Source: Prevotella sp. OH937_COT-195 (GTDB lineage Bacteria; Bacteroidota; Bacteroidia; Bacteroidales; Bacteroidaceae). From it: a stretch of DNA of 58,529 nucleotides. Both the position numbers and the translations under genes were made by a program. Location: NCBI RefSeq assembly GCF_003932845.1, contig NZ_RQZH01000016.1:1-58529 (forward strand). Reading direction: 5' to 3'. The notes under the pieces were generated by a model that worked only from the letters and a program-made list of their open reading frames with translations, was not told the origin of the DNA and did not search any database. Below, in pieces: positions 1 through 8,357 of the stretch (position 1 is the stretch's first letter; each line of letters opens with the position of its first letter).

Positions 1-96
1 TGGCTGCGCAGATGGCAGCAAGCGGGCTAAAGCAGTTGGGAAGCGTAACGGCAATGGCAAATCTAAGCAAATGCGGTCTAATGACCGATTTGGGTT
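1..96 (+). repeat. Terminal inverted copy of a dispersed repeat (left end)
   Basis: These 96 bases match the reverse complement of 58434-58529 at 94 positions (differences at 15 and 37), and the match stops abruptly at 97. Both copies point the same end into the window, as expected when an assembly stops at a repeat present more than once in the genome. The segment is open in more than one frame, so whether it is the edge of a transposase or other coding repeat cannot be decided. I could not name the element. Confidence 0.85.
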
Positions 97-210
97 AAAT
101 GTAGAAAAGCATTAGTACAAAACTTTATAATGGCTCATAATCCCAATAGATGGGGGGGGGATTTTCAGATTTCTTTTTGAATATTAAGCCTGTAATTCCG
201 AATATCATAG
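97..210. other. Non-coding stretch with a G9 tract
   Basis: No credible gene lies here. A run of nine G at 152-160 is the only notable feature; it lies beyond the 3' end of the fimbrillin-like gene and in no reading frame I can support, so I do not call it a phase-variation tract. Confidence 0.5.
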
Positions 211-277
211 TTTTTGGTGTAATGGACATTTGGTAGGCTGGCACTTCCGACCTACCAAATGTCCATTACACCAAAAA
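211..277. repeat. Perfect 27-bp inverted repeat (long hairpin)
   Basis: Arms 211-237 and 251-277 are perfectly complementary around a 13-base loop. The outermost bases are T5 and A5, and no separate U-tract follows on the minus strand, so this is not a typical intrinsic terminator, although it lies 3' of the lipoprotein gene. A similar but unrelated-sequence hairpin lies at 2538-2621 on the other side of the locus. Confidence 0.9.
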
Positions 278-296
278 TACCAAGAAAAAATGCACT

Positions 297-316
297 CCTA
301 ACCCGAACCGGAGTAT
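297..316. repeat. Direct repeat, left copy (cccgaaccggag core)
   Basis: The 12-base core cccgaaccggag at 302-313 recurs at 2631-2642 in the same orientation, with further similarity on either side (17 of 20 bases in all). Each copy lies just to the right of a long hairpin, and the pair brackets the fimbrillin-like locus. Confidence 0.75.
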
Positions 317-367
317 TTACACCAACCTTTAGGCAGTTAAAAATATTTGCACAATTCTTGAACACTT

Positions 368-2203
368 TTAGAATGCAATGACAGGACGGGCTGCGTAGCC
401 ATTTTCCTGTGTACTTCCTGCAGTTTTGCTTAAATAAGTGAAACTGATTTCCGTATCTGTAATGTGCACACAGCATGCAGAACCATCACTTTTTGCTTCA
501 TCGCAGGCCCATAAATACCAATCTATCTGTCCTTGATACGGTAGATAAAAAGTAGCTTGTGGTATATAATTGTTGTTATAATACCAATTAAGAATAGGAT
601 TGTCGTAACTATTGCATTTATTATAAAAATCACGCAAATATGTATTTTTTTCTTCTGAATTACGGAATAGCCAACTCATGGAATAAATATCACCATAACC
701 ATTATTGGCTCTATTGAATACCAAATTATTCGGATTTAATCCTGCAAGTTTCGTAAAAATAAGATACCATTGTCCGAGGCTTGGCAGATACCAACCACTG
801 GTATGTGGAGGTGCAGGTACATCAACTTCAACATCGGTATAAGCTCTTCGCCATGCACTACTCCCATACTCCATTGCAACGGGTATTGCTGCAGTTGGTA
901 CACTGTTATCATAATGAGCATTCCAACCATATCCCTTTAAATATTTATTATTTAAAGTTTCACACAGAGTCAATCCATCCAAATTATTCATCATTGTAAG
1001 TGGTGCAGTGGCTTGGATATTTTCAAACAAATTGGGAGCTTCTTGATAATCATTATAATCTGGCCCCCATGCAGTAGGCCATGCAGCATCACGCAAAGCC
1101 ATTGCATATCCATGTACAAAACCTTTCTGTCGATCTGCGAGACTTGTATAATTACTGAATATTATCGCTACAGGATATTCACCATATTTGGAGTATTCTA
1201 ATGGTCCCCATGTTCCATCACTATACAAATAGTCGCCAATGACAGGTACTCGCTCTGCCGGTTCTCGCAACTTAATACTTTTAACTTCCACCATCTGTGC
1301 GGCAAATAGTTTGTTCTTTAATTTGATATTTTTGCGGTATGCCACACCTTTGTTATCCTTGACTTTAATGGATAATTCACCAGTAAGTTTATCGTTTATT
1401 TGGTGTGGAGGCAGAACGGCATATACTTTATTACCCGATGTATAGATGTCAGACAACGTGAGGAACGTATTACCTTTATAACTATTTGTTTTTTCGTTTT
1501 CTCCGAACTCGAACGATACAGTCTCGGCAAACACACTACTTTGAGTAGAAGTGATGGGAACAAAACTAAAAGATACCTCCGAGAGTTGCCTTCCCAATTT
1601 TGTACCATCGGTTTGGAAATCCAATCGCATCACACACATCTGATGGGTAAAACAAAGAGTAGAGCCCGCATTTCCTTTTGCATAAAGAAGATCGTATTCG
1701 GCTATACCTGCCGCCGTACCTTTTTGCCCTTCAAGGTCTACTTCAACTTTCAGTTTGTTGGCATCCACTTTGGTTGTAATTTTGCTTGTTTTATTAACAG
1801 CGTAGAGTGTGCTGTGATTGAATGCTTCTGCATCTTGCGAAGTTTCTACTTGCCCGGTAAATGTTGCAGAGTTGCCTTCTTTACTTTTTACGGTAAGTTC
1901 AGCCGTTTTCATTGTTCCATTGCTCGTATAGGCTACTGTAAGTTTATCGTTATCATTCCATGTAGTTTTTAGACCTTTTGAAATATCTTCATCCACTGCG
2001 ACACGCGTCATGGAGTATTTTGGCGAGATAGACGAATGGGCATCTATCTCTACATTGAGTGACACTTTATAACCCTGTTTATCCGCTTTTCCAGTTTCTA
2101 CCATATCATCTTGATTGGAACAAGCTGAAAACACTAATATTATCAATATGAAGCCACATATCAATGTTATTCGCACAATTTTTGAATAATTCATTAATTT
2201 CAT
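368..2203 (-). CDS. Fimbrillin-like lipoprotein
   Basis: A 611-aa predicted surface lipoprotein. The N-terminus is a lipoprotein signal: Lys residues, a hydrophobic stretch, then the lipobox LVFSAC with the lipidated Cys near residue 28. Residues about 45-320 follow the pattern of the Mfa-like/fimbrillin-like family (W-x-D-x-D-x-L near the start, the hallmark FTHQM...RLDF near 190). Residues about 330-611 form a separate domain starting GDYLYSDGTWG and ending ARPVIAF, with WYLPSLGQWYLI inside; this resembles the DUF1566/FISUMP-type C-type-lectin-like modules common on Bacteroidales fimbrillin-type lipoproteins. It starts 8 bases after the stop of the upstream 57-aa gene and shares its promoter. 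A role as adhesin or fimbrial tip/anchor component is inferred; no neighbouring mfa/fim genes are present. Confidence 0.75.
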   Translation of the reverse strand: MKLMNYSKIVRITLICGFILIILVFSACSNQDDMVETGKADKQGYKVSLNVEIDAHSSISPKYSMTRVAVDEDISKGLKTTWNDNDKLTVAYTSNGTMKTAELTVKSKEGNSATFTGQVETSQDAEAFNHSTLYAVNKTSKITTKVDANKLKVEVDLEGQKGTAAGIAEYDLLYAKGNAGSTLCFTHQMCVMRLDFQTDGTKLGRQLSEVSFSFVPITSTQSSVFAETVSFEFGENEKTNSYKGNTFLTLSDIYTSGNKVYAVLPPHQINDKLTGELSIKVKDNKGVAYRKNIKLKNKLFAAQMVEVKSIKLREPAERVPVIGDYLYSDGTWGPLEYSKYGEYPVAIIFSNYTSLADRQKGFVHGYAMALRDAAWPTAWGPDYNDYQEAPNLFENIQATAPLTMMNNLDGLTLCETLNNKYLKGYGWNAHYDNSVPTAAIPVAMEYGSSAWRRAYTDVEVDVPAPPHTSGWYLPSLGQWYLIFTKLAGLNPNNLVFNRANNGYGDIYSMSWLFRNSEEKNTYLRDFYNKCNSYDNPILNWYYNNNYIPQATFYLPYQGQIDWYLWACDEAKSDGSACCVHITDTEISFTYLSKTAGSTQENGYAARPVIAF

Positions 2204-2211
2204 AAGTTCAT

Positions 2212-2385
2212 TTATTTACTGTTACTTGTATTGTTGTCATCATTCCATTCATCATCGCCAGACCGATCTTCATGCAGATTCCAATCTTGAATATCTCCTT
2301 TTGTGGGTGATGCACAAATAAAACTCTCATTTTCTACTACAATAATCTCTGTCGTAGGTTTCTGATACTTATTTCTTTTTATCAT
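2212..2385 (-). CDS. 57-aa small peptide upstream of fimbrillin-like gene
   Basis: A short ORF ending 8 bases before the lipoprotein gene. I start it at the internal Met (MIKRNKYQKPTTEI) because that Lys-rich beginning followed by KPTTE resembles a type of short Prevotella/Bacteroides ORF I recall lying next to surface-protein genes; an 18-residue upstream extension from 2439 is open but looks unlike it. There is no signal peptide. The middle is IIVVENESFICASPTKGD, and the C-terminal third is very acidic and Asn-rich (DRSGDDEWNDDNNTSNSK). Function is unknown. The layout of conserved basic N-terminus, a Cys and a variable acidic tail could suit a processed peptide precursor, but no modifying enzyme is nearby. 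Confidence 0.6.
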   Translation of the reverse strand: MIKRNKYQKPTTEIIVVENESFICASPTKGDIQDWNLHEDRSGDDEWNDDNNTSNSK

Positions 2386-2458
2386 TGTTATATAATTAAT
2401 TAGGTAAGATGAAAAAGTATTTCTCCATAAATTGTTCACCTATTAATAAAATTGGACG

Positions 2459-2489
2459 CAAAGGTAATAAAAAAATGGAATCGGACAAA
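2459..2489 (-). promoter_or_regulatory. Promoter of the small peptide/fimbrillin-like operon
   Basis: Read on the minus strand: TTTG (2486-2489), 19 bases, TACCTTTG (2459-2466), an exact match to the Bacteroidetes primary sigma consensus TTTG-N19-TAnnTTTG. It lies about 75 bases before the chosen start at 2385, and the 38-bp hairpin lies further upstream. Confidence 0.75.
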
Positions 2490-2537
2490 AATATTATTGT
2501 TTTTTGCATTGCAATAAATTCCAATAATCTCATTATA

Positions 2538-2621
2538 TAGTCGTTCCTTAAAAAGCCCACTTCACCGAAAAGTTATTTCAATCTAACTTTTCGGTGAAGT
2601 GGGCTTTTTAAGGAACGACTA
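2538..2621. repeat. Perfect 38-bp inverted repeat (long hairpin)
   Basis: Arms 2538-2575 and 2584-2621 are perfectly complementary with an 8-base loop, about three times longer than a normal terminator stem. Neither side has a clear U-tract beyond the stem. It lies upstream of the promoter at 2459-2489 and downstream of tyrS. Confidence 0.9.
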
Positions 2622-2625
2622 ATTA

Positions 2626-2645
2626 CTTATCCCGAACCGGAGCAT
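2626..2645. repeat. Direct repeat, right copy (cccgaaccggag core)
   Basis: Core at 2631-2642, same orientation as the copy at 302-313. It begins 5 bases after the 38-bp hairpin. Confidence 0.75.
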
Positions 2646-2919
2646 CAAATACAATCAACTGCGGAAATTGTCGTATCTTTTATGATTGTTTTGAAATTCA
2701 ATTAAGATACAAACAAAATCCGCTGTGATTTACAATAACGGTGTTATTCGCCGGCTCAAGGAAGCCGGGGATTGTTCCGTATTGTCCCCGGAATTGAAAA
2801 ATACCAAACATTGAACCGGATAAAAACAGTTTTACCTTTCTGTGATGACAAGCGAAAAGCATTGCCTTAACATAATGGGTAGACTGTCCGAGAACGAGTT
2901 CATTCAATAAGTCGTAGTG
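2646..2919. other. Intergenic, no supported gene
   Basis: A 69-codon minus-strand frame (2698-2907) is open but has no family features, no promoter and no plausible start context. A short stem (2751-2756 with 2763-2768) lies about 150 bases beyond the tyrS stop but has no U-tract. Confidence 0.5.
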
Positions 2920-4230
2920 TCAACCTTTTACCGTGAGCAGGAAATAGTTCTTTTTTCCTTTCTGCACGAGCAGGTATTTTCCGTCAATCAGGTCATCGGC
3001 TGTCACGATACGGTCAAAGGTTTGTAGTTTTTCTTTGTTCAGACTCACTCCTCCTCCCTGCACCATCTTGCGCATTTCACCTTTTGACGGGAATATAGGA
3101 GCAGCCTGCGTAAACAGTTCCACCGCCGGCAATCCCAGCTTATCTGCGGAGATGTCGTAGTGCGGCACACCGTCGAATACATCGAGGAATGTCTGTTCGT
3201 CAAGTTTCTGCAGTCCCTCTTTCGTGGCTTTGCCGAAAAGAATGTTCGATGCCTCCATTGCCGCATCAAGGTCTTGGCGCGAGTGTACCATTACCATCAC
3301 CTCTTCGGCGAGCCGTTTCTGCAGCATTCGCCTTCCCGGGTCTTGCTTGTGTTCTGCGACAAGCGTCTCTATCGTGGTGCGGTCGAGCGAGGTAAATATC
3401 TTGATGTATCGTTCTGCATCGTCGTCGCTGGTGTTGAGCCAGAACTGATAGAAGCGGTACGGGGTTGTTCTTTTGGGGTCGAGCCATATATTTCCGCTCT
3501 CCGTCTTACCAAATTTCTTGCCGTCTGCCTTTGTTATTAGCGGACATGTCAGCGCGAACGCCGGTTCGGATTCGCTACCGAGTGTTCGTCGGATTAGTTC
3601 TGTTCCCGTCGTCATGTTTCCCCATTGGTCGTTTCCTCCGAGTTGCAGTCTCACTCCGTTGTTCTTGTATAGGTGTAAGAAATCGTACCCTTGCAACAGT
3701 TGGTATGTAAATTCGGTAAACGATAATCCGTCTCTTGCCGTTCCGTTGAGTCTTTGTTGCACGCTTTCCTTTGCCATCATGTAATTCACGGTGATATGCT
3801 TTCCCACCTCGCGTGCGAAATCAAGGAAAGTAAAATCCTTCATCCAATCGTAGTTGTTTACGAGTTCGGCTCTGTTCGGAGCATCGCTATCAAAGTCAAG
3901 AAACTTGGCAAGTTGCTTTTTGATACACTCTTGGTTGTGCCGTAGTGTCGCCTCATCGAGCAGGTTGCGTTCAAGATTTTTCCCCGAGGGGTCGCCTATC
4001 ATTCCCGTCGCACCCCCCACGAGTGCTATCGGTTTGTGTCCGCAGTGCTGCAGGTGTCGCAACATCATCACTCCGCACAGGTGTCCGATGTGCAACGAGT
4101 CGGCAGTGGGGTCTGTCCCCAAATATGCCGATACGAGGTGGTCGTTGAGATATTCTTCTGTTCCCGGCATTATCTGTGACAGCATGCCGCGCCATTTCAG
4201 TTCTTCTACAAAGTTTTTATTCATTGTCAT
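2920..4230 (-). CDS. tyrS: Tyrosine--tRNA ligase
   Basis: A class I aminoacyl-tRNA synthetase that charges tRNA-Tyr in the cytoplasm. The 436-aa length is normal. HIGH is at residues 47-50 (SLHIGHLCG) and the KMSKS-equivalent loop is KFGKT in [13 protein letters not shown], as usual in bacterial Tyr[10 protein letters not shown], the tyrosine/ATP-site signature, is present. The last ~80 residues contain the S4-like tRNA-binding domain ([14 protein letters not shown]). ATG codons at 4230 and 4224 are both possible starts. It is last in a leftward run with metK, DUF4271, hemD, rnpA and yidD, 64 bases after yidD. Confidence 0.97.
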   Translation of the reverse strand: MTMNKNFVEELKWRGMLSQIMPGTEEYLNDHLVSAYLGTDPTADSLHIGHLCGVMMLRHLQHCGHKPIALVGGATGMIGDPSGKNLERNLLDEATLRHNQECIKKQLAKFLDFDSDAPNRAELVNNYDWMKDFTFLDFAREVGKHITVNYMMAKESVQQRLNGTARDGLSFTEFTYQLLQGYDFLHLYKNNGVRLQLGGNDQWGNMTTGTELIRRTLGSESEPAFALTCPLITKADGKKFGKTESGNIWLDPKRTTPYRFYQFWLNTSDDDAERYIKIFTSLDRTTIETLVAEHKQDPGRRMLQKRLAEEVMVMVHSRQDLDAAMEASNILFGKATKEGLQKLDEQTFLDVFDGVPHYDISADKLGLPAVELFTQAAPIFPSKGEMRKMVQGGGVSLNKEKLQTFDRIVTADDLIDGKYLLVQKGKKNYFLLTVKG

Positions 4231-4294
4231 GATGGGTTATTGGTGTTATAGGGAAGATTTGTCCGGAGTATTCCGTAGAGACGTCTTTATCGTG

Positions 4295-4534
4295 TCACGG
4301 AACCGGGTCGTAACCGCTTCCGCCCCAGGGGTTACACCTGAGAATGCGCCACACGGCGAGTGCAAGTCCCTTTATCGGACCGTGTTTCGTTATCGCCTGC
4401 CGTGCATACTCGGAGCATGTCGGCACGAATCGGCACGAGGGCGGTGTGTATGGTGTAACGAAATGTTGGTAGAATATTATCGGACGTGTAAGCAACCATG
4501 ACAAAGCACGGGATATGTCTTTCAGTAGTTTCAT
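4295..4534 (-). CDS. yidD: Membrane protein insertion efficiency factor YidD
   Basis: A 79-aa amphipathic protein that assists YidC-dependent membrane insertion. The family signature is clear: [19 protein letters not shown], then PTCSEYA, then [13 protein letters not shown] at the C-terminus. A longer in-frame start at 4630 lies inside rnpA and adds 32 atypical residues, so I start at MKLLKDISR. It follows rnpA by 19 bases, the widespread rnpA-yidD pairing, but here without rpmH or dnaA nearby. Confidence 0.95.
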   Translation of the reverse strand: MKLLKDISRALSWLLTRPIIFYQHFVTPYTPPSCRFVPTCSEYARQAITKHGPIKGLALAVWRILRCNPWGGSGYDPVP

Positions 4535-4553
4535 CTTGTTGAGCCTCCTACCC

Positions 4554-4979
4554 TTATGCCTTCGGCATCTTCCCGTTCGATATTCTTTCCGCAATGCGTT
4601 CCAATATGTTCCGCACTTTACGATGCACATGTGCCGAAGTGTGCAGTTTGTCGTCTATCCATATAAATGCCACGAGCAATTGTTTGTCGGCAATATTTTC
4701 AAGAACGCCTGCCAGTACTTTCTTGTTTAGGCGGTATGCCTCGCGCACCTGTCTTTTCACCCGGTTGCGTTTCACGGCTCTCTTGAACATTCTCTTCGAC
4801 ACGCTGACCATCATTGCCGCCTCGGCATCTCCTTTTTCTCTCGCCATTACGGCATATACCGCCCTTAGCGGGAAGGCAGACATCGATTTGCTGTGCCCTC
4901 CTCCGAAGAGACGGTCTATTTTTTTCTTACTACTGATCCGTTCTCCCTTGCCAAGTGTAGGAGCATCGGTAATTGCCAT
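4554..4979 (-). CDS. rnpA: Ribonuclease P protein component
   Basis: The protein subunit of RNase P, which trims the 5' leader of pre-tRNA together with the RNA subunit (not in this window). At 141 aa it is slightly long. The RNR box [14 protein letters not shown] near residues 70-84 is the RNA-binding signature, preceded by the typical [29 protein letters not shown] near the N-terminus matches the usual family opening. It lies 18 bases after hemD and 19 bases before yidD. Confidence 0.95.
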   Translation of the reverse strand: MAITDAPTLGKGERISSKKKIDRLFGGGHSKSMSAFPLRAVYAVMAREKGDAEAAMMVSVSKRMFKRAVKRNRVKRQVREAYRLNKKVLAGVLENIADKQLLVAFIWIDDKLHTSAHVHRKVRNILERIAERISNGKMPKA

Positions 4980-4997
4980 TTTCGTTTCCGGTCTTTA

Positions 4998-5744
4998 TTA
5001 TTCTTCGCACTCCAGCAGGTAGTGTCTCAGTGCCCCCGTCATCGACGGGTATTCCTTTGTCGGTGCTTCAATGGCCACCGACAGTCCCGCATCATGTGCA
5101 GCCTTTGCCGTCGAAGGACCGAACGTCGCCACCGATATGCCGTTGAACTTGTCTCCGAAATTCTTCTTGAAAGCCGTTATTCCCGACGGACTGAAGAATA
5201 CTACCATGTCATAATCGAAAGCAGCGGTTTCTTCTTCCGTGAAATCGTTGCTTACCGTACGATACATTATACACTCCTTATGGTTCAGTTTCTTCGAATC
5301 GAGCAATTCCTTCACGCTGTCGTCGTGTACGTCGCTCATCGGTATGAGATACTTTTCTGTCTTGTGTTTTACCATGCTCGGCACGAGGTCGGTTATTTTT
5401 CCCGTGCTTCCGAAGAACACTTTGCGCTTGCGGTACTGCACATATTTCTGTATATAGTGCGATATTGTCTCCGTTACGCAGAAATATTTCATGTCCTCGG
5501 GTATCTCTATGCGCAGTTCGTTTGCCAGTTTGAAATAGTTGTCGATGGCATGCCGCGACGTAAATACCACCGCCGTATAGTTTAGCAGGCTCACTTTCTG
5601 CTGCCTGAACTCCCTCGATGAGAGTCCCTCCACTTTTATGAAAGGGCGGAAAACGAGTTCTACTCCGAAATCTTCGGCAATGTCGTAGTATGGCGATTTT
5701 TCGCTTGAAGGCTGAGGTTGTGATACCAATATCTTCTTTACCAT
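4998..5744 (-). CDS. hemD: Uroporphyrinogen-III synthase
   Basis: A 248-aa HemD-type protein that cyclises hydroxymethylbilane with inversion of ring D in tetrapyrrole synthesis. The family has low sequence conservation; visible features are the opening KKILVSQPQP, VVFTSRHAIDNYF, and VVFFSPSGITAFKKNF...VATFGPSTAKAAHDAG, the conserved SPSG and GPxT segments. It starts 4 bases after the DUF4271 gene, so translation is probably coupled. No other heme genes are nearby. Confidence 0.85.
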   Translation of the reverse strand: MVKKILVSQPQPSSEKSPYYDIAEDFGVELVFRPFIKVEGLSSREFRQQKVSLLNYTAVVFTSRHAIDNYFKLANELRIEIPEDMKYFCVTETISHYIQKYVQYRKRKVFFGSTGKITDLVPSMVKHKTEKYLIPMSDVHDDSVKELLDSKKLNHKECIMYRTVSNDFTEEETAAFDYDMVVFFSPSGITAFKKNFGDKFNGISVATFGPSTAKAAHDAGLSVAIEAPTKEYPSMTGALRHYLLECEE

Positions 5745-5748
5745 CTGT

Positions 5749-6831
5749 CTAATAATTTATTTTCAAATTGTTTACAATCATCATCATTCCTCCGACAAGG
5801 GTCAGAAGGGGTACTATTTCAAGCGTGCAAAAGTACAAAAAAATCTGCAATTTAAAGTCGTTATTCCGAAAAAATGTTACATAACACTTGTAAAAGGATA
5901 GCATTTTGAAAAGGAATAACACCGTGACAGTGTAAATCAACATTGTCTGTACAGGTATGTTGAAATAGATGAGCAACACAACTGCCGGGAAGAGCAGAAC
6001 TCCCGCCATCCCCGTCAGAAAGAGTTGCGACTTTATCCATGCTACATTGGAAGCCCTGTCGAAAAAGACAAGGTTCACCATAGAATAGAGTGCCGCCTTA
6101 AACAGGAAATAAGTTAGGCACAATGCGAGAAAAATTGCTATCAGCGTGTAATGTGATTTCAGAATGAGTGGGTTGCTCACAGTTTCTTCCACATAGAAAA
6201 AAGCGAGCAACGATAGCAGCAAACTCGTTACGAATACGAGGAAAAACTGGAAGCGCAGTTCCGAAGTGGTCTCGTTCTCGACTGTGGTGTTGCCACGCCT
6301 GACACGGAAAAAATTCTTCGCTTGTCGGAAAATGAAATCACGCGAACGCGAGAATGCTATCATTCCGAGAATGAAACATGCGAGCAACAACCCCGTTATC
6401 AGGTCGTCTCCCCGCATATTGTATGGCACGGGGTCGCCGGACACTCCGTATCTTCCACCCGACAGTTCTGGGTGAAACATTGAATCGCGGTCGAAGAACG
6501 ACTCTTCGAAGAACGGTTTTTGTTCGTCTTTTGCCGCAATCGAGTCGAACGGCATTCGCAGTGTGTCCGGACAAGTGCTCAGGTGTTCCCTTGCAGGCTT
6601 GAAATGTGCTTGTATTGCCGAGTCTTGTTGTGCCGGCGTGGCATTTTCCGGGAGGCTCTGCAACACTTGTCGTGGTGTCAGTTCTGTCGTGACAGTGTTT
6701 CCTTTCTGCCCCTCCTGCCTGTTTTCCGTCACCTCGCCTCCTATGTGTTGCCGAACGTTATTCAAAGAGTCTGCCTTGAACACCATGCTTTTTTCCCGCC
6801 TATATATAAGTCCTGAATTTTCGAACCGCAT
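5749..6831 (-). CDS. DUF4271 membrane protein
   Basis: A 360-aa protein with a hydrophilic N-terminal half (to about residue 150, low conservation) and several hydrophobic segments in the second half: DLITGLLLACFILGMIAFS, FFLVFVTSLLLSLLAFFYV, YTLIAIFLALCLTYFLF, GVLLFPAVVLLIYF and others. This matches DUF4271, a Bacteroidetes inner-membrane family of unknown function that I recall beside hemD. It lies 24 bases after metK and 4 bases before hemD. A later Met (MVFKADSLNN, residue 16) could also be the start. Confidence 0.75.
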   Translation of the reverse strand: MRFENSGLIYRREKSMVFKADSLNNVRQHIGGEVTENRQEGQKGNTVTTELTPRQVLQSLPENATPAQQDSAIQAHFKPAREHLSTCPDTLRMPFDSIAAKDEQKPFFEESFFDRDSMFHPELSGGRYGVSGDPVPYNMRGDDLITGLLLACFILGMIAFSRSRDFIFRQAKNFFRVRRGNTTVENETTSELRFQFFLVFVTSLLLSLLAFFYVEETVSNPLILKSHYTLIAIFLALCLTYFLFKAALYSMVNLVFFDRASNVAWIKSQLFLTGMAGVLLFPAVVLLIYFNIPVQTMLIYTVTVLFLFKMLSFYKCYVTFFRNNDFKLQIFLYFCTLEIVPLLTLVGGMMMIVNNLKINY

Positions 6832-6855
6832 GTTCTCGGTTCTTCATTCTCAATT

Positions 6856-8160
6856 CTAAATGAGGAATTCTCTCCTTATCCTCTCCACCTGATCAAGTTT
6901 TTCCCAAGTGAACAGTTCCACGTCGACGGTCTTGTCCTCATGGTATCTTGACGAGAAAGTCTTCTTTACAATCTCGCTTGCACGTCCCATGTGACCGTAT
7001 GCTGCGGTTTCCAAGTACATTGGCTGCCTCAGTTTAAGTTGTCGCTCAATGGCTTTCGGTCTCAGGTCGAACATCTTTTCTATTCTCTCTGCTATCTCTC
7101 CGTCGGTCATGTTTACGCGCGCCTTGCCGTAGGTATTTACATATATGTTGAGCGGTTTTGCCACTCCTATGGCATAACTTATCTGTACCAGCATCTCGTC
7201 AGCCACTCCGGCTGCCACCATATTCTTTGCAATGTATCGTGCAGCGTATGCCGCCGAGCGATCAACCTTGCTGGAGTCTTTGCCCGAGAAAGCGCCTCCG
7301 CCGTGTGCGCCTTTGCCTCCGTATGTGTCAACTATTATCTTCCGCCCTGTCAGTCCGGTGTCTCCGTTGGGACCTCCGATGACGAATTTACCCGTGGGAT
7401 TGACGTGATATATGATGTCGTCTCCGAACAATTCGAGTACTTTCTCGCTGTGAATATCCGCTTTCACACGCGGCACGAGTATGTTTTTCACGTCCTCGCG
7501 TATGCGTTCGAGCATCAGTTCGTCTGCTTCTTTTTGGCTTCCTGCCTGTTCTGCGGACATGAACTCGTCATGCTGTGTGGATACCACTATCGTATGTATG
7601 CGCTGCGGTATGCCGTCGTTGCTGTATTCCACCGTCACTTGGCTCTTAGAATCCGGACGCAGGTATGTCATCTCCTTTCCCTCGCGCCTTATCTTTGCCA
7701 GTTCGTAAACCAGTCTGTGTGCTATTTCGAGCGATACCGGCATGAAGTTTTCTGTTTCGTTCACGGCGTATCCGAACATCATTCCCTGGTCTCCGGCTCC
7801 TTGGTCTTCGGCGGTTTTTCCTTCTTCTTTCAGTTCTCTGTCAACACCTCTGTTTATATCTCCGCTCTGCTCGTGTATGGCGGTCAGTATTCCGCACGAG
7901 TCTCCGTCGAATTTATATTCACTTTTGTTGTAACCAATCTTGTTAATCGTTTTTCTCGCAATAGTTTCCAAGTCTATGTAAACTTCACTACGCACCTCGC
8001 CCATTATAACCACCTGTCCCGTGGTTACGAACGATTCTATGGCGCAGCGGGCTTTTTCGTCATAGGCCAAAAATTGGTCGAGCAGCGCGTCAGAAATCTG
8101 GTCGGCCACTTTGTCGGGATGTCCTTCCGAAACCGATTCGGATGAAAATAAATATGCCAT
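6856..8160 (-). CDS. metK: S-adenosylmethionine synthase
   Basis: Makes S-adenosylmethionine from methionine and ATP. The signature [16 protein letters not shown] begins at residue 14, and the glycine-rich ATP loop [15 protein letters not shown] with KVDRSAAY lies near residues 270-295. At 434 aa it is longer than the ~385-aa E. coli enzyme, as in other Bacteroidetes, and ends RIRREFLI. It is the first gene of the leftward operon reaching tyrS. No SAM riboswitch was recognised in the short upstream region. Confidence 0.97.
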   Translation of the reverse strand: MAYLFSSESVSEGHPDKVADQISDALLDQFLAYDEKARCAIESFVTTGQVVIMGEVRSEVYIDLETIARKTINKIGYNKSEYKFDGDSCGILTAIHEQSGDINRGVDRELKEEGKTAEDQGAGDQGMMFGYAVNETENFMPVSLEIAHRLVYELAKIRREGKEMTYLRPDSKSQVTVEYSNDGIPQRIHTIVVSTQHDEFMSAEQAGSQKEADELMLERIREDVKNILVPRVKADIHSEKVLELFGDDIIYHVNPTGKFVIGGPNGDTGLTGRKIIVDTYGGKGAHGGGAFSGKDSSKVDRSAAYAARYIAKNMVAAGVADEMLVQISYAIGVAKPLNIYVNTYGKARVNMTDGEIAERIEKMFDLRPKAIERQLKLRQPMYLETAAYGHMGRASEIVKKTFSSRYHEDKTVDVELFTWEKLDQVERIRREFLI

Positions 8161-8202
8161 CGCTTTGCTTAATTAAAAAACAGTAAATTAATTTATCGGG
8201 TG

Positions 8203-8210
8203 CAAAGGTA
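8203..8210 (-). promoter_or_regulatory. -7 element upstream of metK
   Basis: Minus-strand TACCTTTG matches TAnnTTTG, about 43 bases before the metK start. No good TTTG at the expected spacing was found. Confidence 0.5.
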
Positions 8211-8318
8211 CAAAAAAAACGGCACAAGGTTGTTATAAGTTATGAGAAATTAACTTATCAGGGCAAAGTGAGATTTGCAAAAATGTAGATTGTTTGTTCA
8301 AGTAGTCAGGTGGTTAAA

Positions 8319-8352
8319 AAAGAAACCGACCGTTTCGGCGGTCGGTTTCTTT
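8319..8352 (-). terminator. Intrinsic terminator of the M16 protease gene
   Basis: A 14-bp perfect stem (8319-8332 with 8339-8352) and 6-base loop; the stem ends in TTTCTTT and is followed on the minus strand by further T. It lies just after the protease stop at 8358. Confidence 0.85.
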
Positions 8353-8357
8353 AAATC

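Noticed and set aside
152..160. G9 tract as a phase-variation switch
   Set aside because: It lies neither in a gene nor between promoter elements of any gene I can support.
252..476. 74-codon minus-strand frame overlapping the end of the lipoprotein gene
   Set aside because: It runs through the 27-bp hairpin and overlaps the gene; composition is not protein-like.
1400..1972. 190-codon plus-strand frame opposite the fimbrillin-like gene
   Set aside because: It is the antisense of a well-supported gene, with Cys- and Phe-rich composition and no family features.
2698..2907. 69-codon minus-strand frame after tyrS
   Set aside because: No promoter, no family features and it begins within the tyrS downstream region.
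6991..8145. 384-codon plus-strand frame opposite metK
   Set aside because: Antisense shadow of metK; His/Cys/Val-rich protein without motifs.
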